Source: Rhodospirillales bacterium (GTDB taxonomy: Bacteria; Pseudomonadota; Alphaproteobacteria; Rhodospirillales; Casp-alpha2). Taken from it: a stretch of DNA of 10,322 bases. This document shows positions 6,673 to 10,322 of this stretch, piece by piece. Below the pieces are notes generated by a model. It was not told the DNA's origin. It saw only the letters and a list, made by a program, of their open reading frames with translations, and searched no databases. Made by a program: the position numbers and the translations under genes. The stretch spans positions 1-10,322 of the forward strand of contig JACPJY010000359.1 in assembly GCA_016187325.1 (NCBI GenBank), given 5' to 3'. Position 1 is the first letter of the stretch. Every line of letters begins with the position of its first letter.

Positions 6673-6791
6673 AGCGCTTCTCCTATCTCCGATGCCGCCA
6701 TTGTGACTGGCCGGGATTGCCAAAACGTAAACGCCCCCGCCAACGCCGTCGGGCCGCGGCCGCTGCCGCGGCGGGAAGCCATCATCGGGAG

Positions 6792-6827
6792 AAACGAAAA
6801 CGGCCCGGTGGAATATTCCGGGCCGTT
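6792..6827 (-). terminator. Intrinsic terminator after the 47-aa gene
   Basis: Read on the minus strand: AACGGCCCGG, a 9-nt loop, CCGGGCCGTT, then TTCGTTTC. The stem is a perfect 10-bp pair followed by a T-rich tail, lying about 48 nt after the stop of the 47-aa gene. This is the clearest intrinsic terminator in the window. Confidence 0.85.
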
Positions 6828-6874
6828 CGGAAACGGGGCGTCGCGGCCGGCCGGACAAGGCCGGCGGCGCCGTG

Positions 6875-7018
6875 TTACACGGGCGTGCGCTCGGCCTCGC
6901 GCTGGGCCTTTTCCTTCGCCTGCTTCAGGCGCTTGGCTTCCATCTGCCGCTGCACCTTTTCCATCTTCTTCTGGGCGCGGCCGGCGTCGAACTGGTTCTT
7001 CTTGCTCTTGCTGCTCAT
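6875..7018 (-). CDS. Small basic coiled-coil protein, 47 aa, function unknown
   Basis: The product starts MSSKSKKNQFDAGRAQKK and ends QREAERTPV (TAA at 6875-6877). It is almost entirely charged or polar, dominated by Lys, Arg, Glu, Gln and Ala. A helical stretch from about residue 14 to 44 (including KKMEKVQRQMEAKRLKQAK) looks like a single alpha helix or short coiled coil. It has no cysteine and no hydrophobic segment. Codon third positions are G/C-rich, and GGAAG lies 9 nt upstream of the ATG. The gene is followed by a clear intrinsic terminator and preceded, 66 nt upstream, by the zinc-ribbon gene, so the two probably share a transcript. A nucleic-acid-binding or ribosome-associated role would fit the charge, but that is only inference. 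Confidence 0.7.
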   Translation of the reverse strand: MSSKSKKNQFDAGRAQKKMEKVQRQMEAKRLKQAKEKAQREAERTPV

Positions 7019-7067
7019 CGGGGTTTTCTTCCGGGTGATGCGTATGGTGGCGCGATGTCCGTTGTGC

Positions 7068-7083
7068 GACCGCGAAAGCGGTC
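7068..7083 (-). other. Hairpin between the two small genes
   Basis: GACCGC-TTTC-GCGGTC on the minus strand forms a perfect 6-bp stem with a tetraloop, starting one base after the stop of the zinc-ribbon gene (7085-7087). There is no T-tract, so it is more likely an RNA-stability or processing element than a terminator. Confidence 0.45.
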
Positions 7084-7084
7084 C

Positions 7085-7258
7085 TCAGGCGGCCTCGCCG
7101 CCCGAACGCCAAGCCGCCGTGCCCTTGCACGTCGGGCACACGCGCTGGCCGAAGTGCTCTGACGTGAAGTGCTTGGTGCACATCAGACACCGGCGCCGCT
7201 TGCGCTCATTCCGGCGGTCGGACTTGGGCTTTTTGTTATCGTTATGGCGGCTCGCCAT
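7085..7258 (-). CDS. Small zinc-ribbon protein, 57 aa
   Basis: A 57-aa protein from ATG 7258. The N-terminal 23 residues are strongly basic (KKPKSDRRNERKRRR). They are followed by a four-cysteine zinc ribbon: C24-L-M-C27, a 13-residue loop (TKHFTSEHFGQRV), then C41-P-T-C44. The ending is KGTAAWRSGGEAA. A basic tail plus a CxxC-CxxC ribbon is typical of small proteins that bind RNA or DNA or the ribosome. I do not recognise a named family. The start is well supported by AGGAG (7267-7271) 8 nt upstream. The frame stays open upstream to 7471, but that part is the untranslated leader and contains the promoter. The gene lies downstream of and on the same strand as guaB and the RsmB-family gene, with its own promoter at 7430-7458. 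Confidence 0.75.
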   Translation of the reverse strand: MASRHNDNKKPKSDRRNERKRRRCLMCTKHFTSEHFGQRVCPTCKGTAAWRSGGEAA

Positions 7259-7429
7259 GATATTCGCTCCTGGGTCTGCGATTCGGTCGAAACGGGCGAA
7301 AGGGGCTGGTGGGTCCTCACCCTGCCCCTCTAAACGACGACGTGCCGGGAATTTTAGCTGTCCGGAGGACGCTGCCCTAAACGTCGAAACGGTTAAATTT
7401 GGCCCAGACCACGGGGTCTCTGCCCGAAA

Positions 7430-7458
7430 TATATAAGGGAGCGGGGCGAAAAAGGCAA
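7430..7458 (-). promoter_or_regulatory. Sigma70-like promoter of the zinc-ribbon gene
   Basis: Minus strand: TTGCCT (7458-7453, 4 of 6), exactly 17 nt, then TATATA (7435-7430, 4 of 6), in an otherwise GC-rich region. Transcription would begin near 7423, leaving a leader of about 165 nt. Confidence 0.5.
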
Positions 7459-7471
7459 GCTTTACGGGCAC

Positions 7472-7503
7472 TTCCAGGATTAAATCATATCAAAAGCCTG
7501 GAA
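7472..7503. repeat. 7-bp inverted repeat upstream of the zinc-ribbon promoter
   Basis: ttccagg (7472-7478) and cctggaa (7497-7503) are perfect inverted copies around an 18-nt AT-rich centre (7479-7496). They lie 14 nt upstream of the -35 hexamer. The site could be an activator binding site or a hairpin at the end of the preceding transcript; no T-tract follows. Confidence 0.4.
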
Positions 7504-7568
7504 TTTCAAGGCTCCGCGCGGACCCCTGGAGTCCCGATACCCCGCCCCGGAAGGGGCCCCAGGACGTT

Positions 7569-8888
7569 CTAGCCGCGCTCGGTGACGGCGCAGAAGAATC
7601 CGTCGGTGCCGGTGGAAGCCGGGCTCAGCCTAAGGCATGGCCCAGTCGGCGGCGGCGGGCCGCCGACCGTCTCCGCCCACACGGCGTCGATGGCAAGCGG
7701 CCTGAAATCGGCGTGGTTTTCCAGGAACCACGCCAGCTGGCGCTCGTTTTCCTCTTGCAGCAGCGAACACGTCGCATAGACCAGCCGGCCGCCCGGCCTG
7801 ACCAGCGCCTGCGCCATGCCCAGGATGCGCTGCTGCACGCCCATCAGGTCGTCGAGGTCGGCCGGCGAAAACCGCCAGCGCGCGTCCGGATCGCGCCGCC
7901 ACGCCCCGGTGCCGGTGCACGGCACGTCGGCCAACACCCGGTCCATGGTGCCGGCATTCTCGGCCACCCACGGCTCGTTCAAGGCCGCCACCACCTTCAG
8001 CTGGACGGCGTTGGCGCCGGCCCGGTTGAGGCGCGGCACCATGCGCTCGAGCCGGTAGCCGGAGATGTCGCAGGCCCAGATCTCGCCGGCGACGACGCCG
8101 TCGACGGCCATGCACGCCGCCAGCGCCAGCGCCTTGCCGCCGCCGCCGGCGCAGAAGTCGACGACGCGCATCCCGGGCCCGGCGCCGGTCAACAGCGAAA
8201 CCAGTTGCGAGCCCTCGTCCTGGACCTCCACCCAGCCTTTCTTGTAGGCGGTGGTGCCGGCGAGCCGCGGCCGGCCGTGCAGCCGGAGCCCGATCGGCGA
8301 CAGCGGCGTCGGCTCGGCGTCGATGAATTCGGAGGCCAGCGCCGCCCGCGCCTCCTCCGGCGTCGTCTTCAGCATGTTGACGCGCAAATCTACCGGAGCC
8401 TGCTGGTTGAGCGCCGACATCTCGCGCCCCAGGCCGTCGGGCCACAACTGGCTGAAGGAGCGGTCCATCCAGTCGGGATATTCGAGCCTCACCGGCCGCG
8501 GCATGGCGTCGTGGATCAGCGGCCGGCCGTACAGCGCCTCGGCCAGCGCCGCCTCCTCAGCCGACAGCGGCTCGGGGCAGTGGCGGGCGCCGCTGAACAT
8601 TTTCGCCGTCGCCTCGGACGACGATTTGTCCTCCAGCGCCAGCTCGGCGACGATGCGGGCGCGCGCGTCCGGCTTGATCGCCGATCCGGTGCGCCCGATC
8701 CACCAGTCGAGGCGGGCACGGTGGCGCATCACCCGGTAGATCATCTCGTTGATCGCCCGGCGGTCGCCGGAGCCGGCGTAGCGGCGCTTGCGGAAATACT
8801 CGTCGGTGATGCGGTCGGCGGGCTCCCTGCCGGCCCAGATGGTGCCGAGCAGCTCGATCGCCGCCTGGACGCGGGCGCCGGGGGTCAC
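7569..8888 (-). CDS. RsmB/NOP2-family RNA (cytosine-5) methyltransferase
   Basis: A 439-aa SAM-dependent enzyme that makes 5-methylcytosine in RNA, most likely rRNA. Residues 1 to about 130 form the NusB-like N-terminal domain (containing DEYFRKRRYAGSGDRRAINE). The catalytic domain carries motif I DFCAGGGGKA (244-253) and D274 of the SAM site (WACDIS). The two catalytic cysteines are C324 in motif IV (DVPCTGTGAWRRDPDARWR) and C374 in motif VI (YATCSLLQEENE). The expected C-terminal TDGFFCAV follows. Motif I reads CAGGGGKA where the classic family has CAAPGGKT. The start is GTG 8888, with no strong ribosome site visible. It lies 48 nt after guaB, so it is likely translated from the guaB transcript. 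E. coli RsmB modifies C967 of 16S rRNA; whether this alphaproteobacterial paralogue has that target is uncertain. Confidence 0.92.
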   Translation of the reverse strand: MTPGARVQAAIELLGTIWAGREPADRITDEYFRKRRYAGSGDRRAINEMIYRVMRHRARLDWWIGRTGSAIKPDARARIVAELALEDKSSSEATAKMFSGARHCPEPLSAEEAALAEALYGRPLIHDAMPRPVRLEYPDWMDRSFSQLWPDGLGREMSALNQQAPVDLRVNMLKTTPEEARAALASEFIDAEPTPLSPIGLRLHGRPRLAGTTAYKKGWVEVQDEGSQLVSLLTGAGPGMRVVDFCAGGGGKALALAACMAVDGVVAGEIWACDISGYRLERMVPRLNRAGANAVQLKVVAALNEPWVAENAGTMDRVLADVPCTGTGAWRRDPDARWRFSPADLDDLMGVQQRILGMAQALVRPGGRLVYATCSLLQEENERQLAWFLENHADFRPLAIDAVWAETVGGPPPPTGPCLRLSPASTGTDGFFCAVTERG

Positions 8889-8936
8889 GCGGGGAATTGC
8901 GGATCGGCGGGCGGGCAGGGCCGGGCCCGCCTGCGG

Positions 8937-10322
8937 TCAGCTCTCGGTCCGGTAATTGGGGGCCTCGCGGGTGATGGTGATGTCGTGGACGTGGCTCTCG
9001 CGCAGCCCCGCCGCCGTGGTGCGGCGGAATTGAGCGTTCTTCTGCAATTCCTTGATGGTGGCGTTGCCGGTGTAGCCCATGGCGGCGCGCAAGCCGCCGA
9101 CCAGCTGGTGGATGATGTTGGCGACCGGCCCCTTGTAGGGGACGCGTCCCTCGACGCCCTCGGGCACCAGCTTCAGACTGTCCGACACCTCTTCCTGGAA
9201 GTAGCGGTCGGCGGAACCGCGCGCCATGGCGCCGATCGAGCCCATGCCGCGGTACGACTTGTACGACCGGCCCTGGTACAGGAACACCTCGCCCGGGCTT
9301 TCGTCGGTGCCGGCGAACAGCGAGCCGATCATGCAGCTCTCGGCGCCGGCGGCGATCGCCTTGGCGAGATCGCCGGAGAACTTGATGCCGCCGTCGGCGA
9401 CGAACGGGATGTTGGCCTTGCGGCACACCTCGCCGGCCTCGAGGATGGCCGAAAGCTGCGGCACGCCGACGCCGGCGATCATCCGCGTCGTGCAGATGGT
9501 GCCGGGGCCGATGCCGACCTTGACGCAGTCGGCGCCGGCGTCGATCAGCGCCTTGGCGCCCTCGGGCGTGGCGACGTTGCCGCCGATCACCTGGGCGTAG
9601 TTGGAAAGCTTCTTGATCCGCTCGATCGCCTTGAGCACGCCGCCGGAATGGCCGTGCGCGGTGTCGACCACGATCACGTCAACCTCGGCGTCGAGCAGCG
9701 CCTCGGCGCGCGCCACGCCGTCGTCGCCGACGCCGACCGCAGCGGCGACGCGCAGCCGGCCTTTCTCGTCTTTGCAGGCGTCGGGATGGGCTTGCGCCTT
9801 CTCCATGTCCTTGACGGTGATCAGGCCGATGCAGCGGAAGGCGTCGTCGACGACCAGCAGCTTCTCGATCCGGTGCTGGTGCAGGAGCCTTTTGGCTTCA
9901 TCGAGGCCGACGCCTTCCTCGACGGTCACCAGCGGCTTCGATTTCTCGTGCCGGGTCATCAGCTCGCTCACCCGTTGCTTGCGATTGGTGGCGAAGCGGA
10001 CGTCGCGGTTGGTGAGGATGCCAACCAGCTCGCCGGTGCCTTCCTCGACCACCGGGATGCCCGAGATGTCGTGCGCTTCCTTCAATTTCAAGGCGTCGGC
10101 GAGCGTCGCCGTCGGGGAAATGGTGAGCGGGTTGACGATCATTCCGGATTCGAACTTCTTCACCTTGCGGACCTCGGCGGCCTGCGCCTCGGGCGCCATG
10201 TTCTTGTGCACGACGCCGATGCCGCCGGCCTGCGCCATGGCGATGGCGAGCTTGCCCTCGGTAACGGTGTCCATGGCCGCCGACAACAGCGGGATGCCGA
10301 GGCGGATGGTGCGGGTCAGGCG
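8937..10322 (-). CDS. guaB: Inosine-5'-monophosphate dehydrogenase, N-terminus outside the window
   Basis: Catalyses IMP + NAD+ to XMP + NADH, the committed step of GMP synthesis, in the cytosol as a tetramer or octamer. The window holds 461 residues; against the usual length of about 487, roughly 25-27 N-terminal residues are missing. In order: the conserved RLGIPLLSAAMDTVTEG start of the barrel; two CBS domains (from MIVNPLTISPTATLADA to GLITVKDMEKA); the second part of the TIM barrel with VDTAHGHS and VKVGIGPGTICTTR, whose cysteine is the catalytic nucleophile; DGGIKFSGD for the phosphate site; the flap with GMGSIGAMARGSADRYFQ; and the C-terminal ESHVHDITITREAPNYRTES. The internal ATG at 10274 and TTG at 10286 are not the true start, since conserved sequence continues to the window edge. 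It is followed 48 nt later by the RsmB-family gene. Confidence 0.97.
   Translation of the reverse strand, partial: RLTRTIRLGIPLLSAAMDTVTEGKLAIAMAQAGGIGVVHKNMAPEAQAAEVRKVKKFESGMIVNPLTISPTATLADALKLKEAHDISGIPVVEEGTGELVGILTNRDVRFATNRKQRVSELMTRHEKSKPLVTVEEGVGLDEAKRLLHQHRIEKLLVVDDAFRCIGLITVKDMEKAQAHPDACKDEKGRLRVAAAVGVGDDGVARAEALLDAEVDVIVVDTAHGHSGGVLKAIERIKKLSNYAQVIGGNVATPEGAKALIDAGADCVKVGIGPGTICTTRMIAGVGVPQLSAILEAGEVCRKANIPFVADGGIKFSGDLAKAIAAGAESCMIGSLFAGTDESPGEVFLYQGRSYKSYRGMGSIGAMARGSADRYFQEEVSDSLKLVPEGVEGRVPYKGPVANIIHQLVGGLRAAMGYTGNATIKELQKNAQFRRTTAAGLRESHVHDITITREAPNYRTES

Larger units (their letters stand above)
7259..7568. other. 310-nt intergenic region: leader, promoter and inverted repeat
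   Basis: There is no gene here. On the minus strand it holds, in order: the end of the RsmB-family transcript, with a weak GCCCC-TTCC-GGGGC hairpin and no T-tract; an inverted repeat at 7472-7503; a sigma70-like promoter at 7430-7458; and a leader of about 165 nt to the zinc-ribbon ATG. The leader has a small AGACC/GGTCT hairpin and two similar copies of a CTGCCC-CTAAACG motif (7323-7339 and 7372-7386 on the plus strand). It matches no RNA family I know. Confidence 0.6.

Noticed and set aside
6717..7436. Plus-strand open frame of 239 codons across the small-gene region
   Set aside because: Low-complexity Arg-rich product. The opposite strand holds small genes with good ribosome sites, a promoter and a terminator.
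7540..7568. GC-rich hairpin (gcccc-ggaa-ggggc) after the RsmB-family stop as a terminator
   Set aside because: The stem is short and no T-rich tail follows on the minus strand; it is mentioned only in the intergenic entry.
8251..8739. Plus-strand open frame opposite the RsmB-family gene
   Set aside because: Ser/Arg-rich shadow of a gene with all catalytic motifs on the minus strand.

Overview
The window is GC-rich (roughly two thirds G+C by eye, with strongly GC-biased third codon positions) and looks like the chromosome of an alphaproteobacterium, plausibly Rhodospirillales-like. That placement rests on the guaB to RsmB-family gene order, the codon style and the protein flavour, and is an inference. 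Nothing suggests phage, transposon or CRISPR content.

Region A (1-2484, plus strand) is a run of four closely spaced genes. They are the 3' end of an Asp-box (BNR) beta-propeller protein, a membrane-anchored DsbA/ScsC-type thiol-disulfide oxidoreductase with a CPYC active site, a CcdA-type six-helix electron transporter, and a class I SAM methyltransferase whose C-terminal part resembles METTL7-type thiol methyltransferases. The middle two form a plausible minimal periplasmic thiol-reducing pathway: CcdA passes electrons from cytosolic thioredoxin to the ScsC-like protein.

Region B (2588-5861, minus strand) is dominated by a large TPR-CHAT lipoprotein (caspase/separase-fold protease). Its reading frame is broken by a net one-base insertion within about 3504-3577. 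The catalytic His and Cys are intact but lie downstream of the break, in the other frame. A perfect 9-bp hairpin begins 7 nt after the zero-frame stop. Downstream of the CHAT stop is a 67-codon ORF of unknown function whose start codon sits inside a 13-bp, 12/13-matched inverted repeat.

Region C (5862-6570) is a divergent promoter region followed by a short msrA with no C-terminal resolving cysteine, ending at a GC-rich hairpin.

Region D (6604-7568, minus strand) holds three tiny genes: a 57-aa zinc-ribbon protein, a 47-aa basic coiled-coil protein and a 22-aa peptide. The first two form an apparently complete transcription unit with a sigma70-like promoter, a leader of about 165 nt, an intergenic hairpin and a clear intrinsic terminator.

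Region E (7569-10322, minus strand) is housekeeping: guaB (IMP dehydrogenase, 5' end outside the window) followed by an RsmB/NOP-family RNA m5C methyltransferase.

Regions A to C share a loose theme of cell-envelope and thiol/oxidation stress (ScsC-like protein, CcdA, possible thiol methyltransferase, MsrA). The most unusual locus is the frameshifted lipoprotein-anchored CHAT protease with its small downstream ORF.
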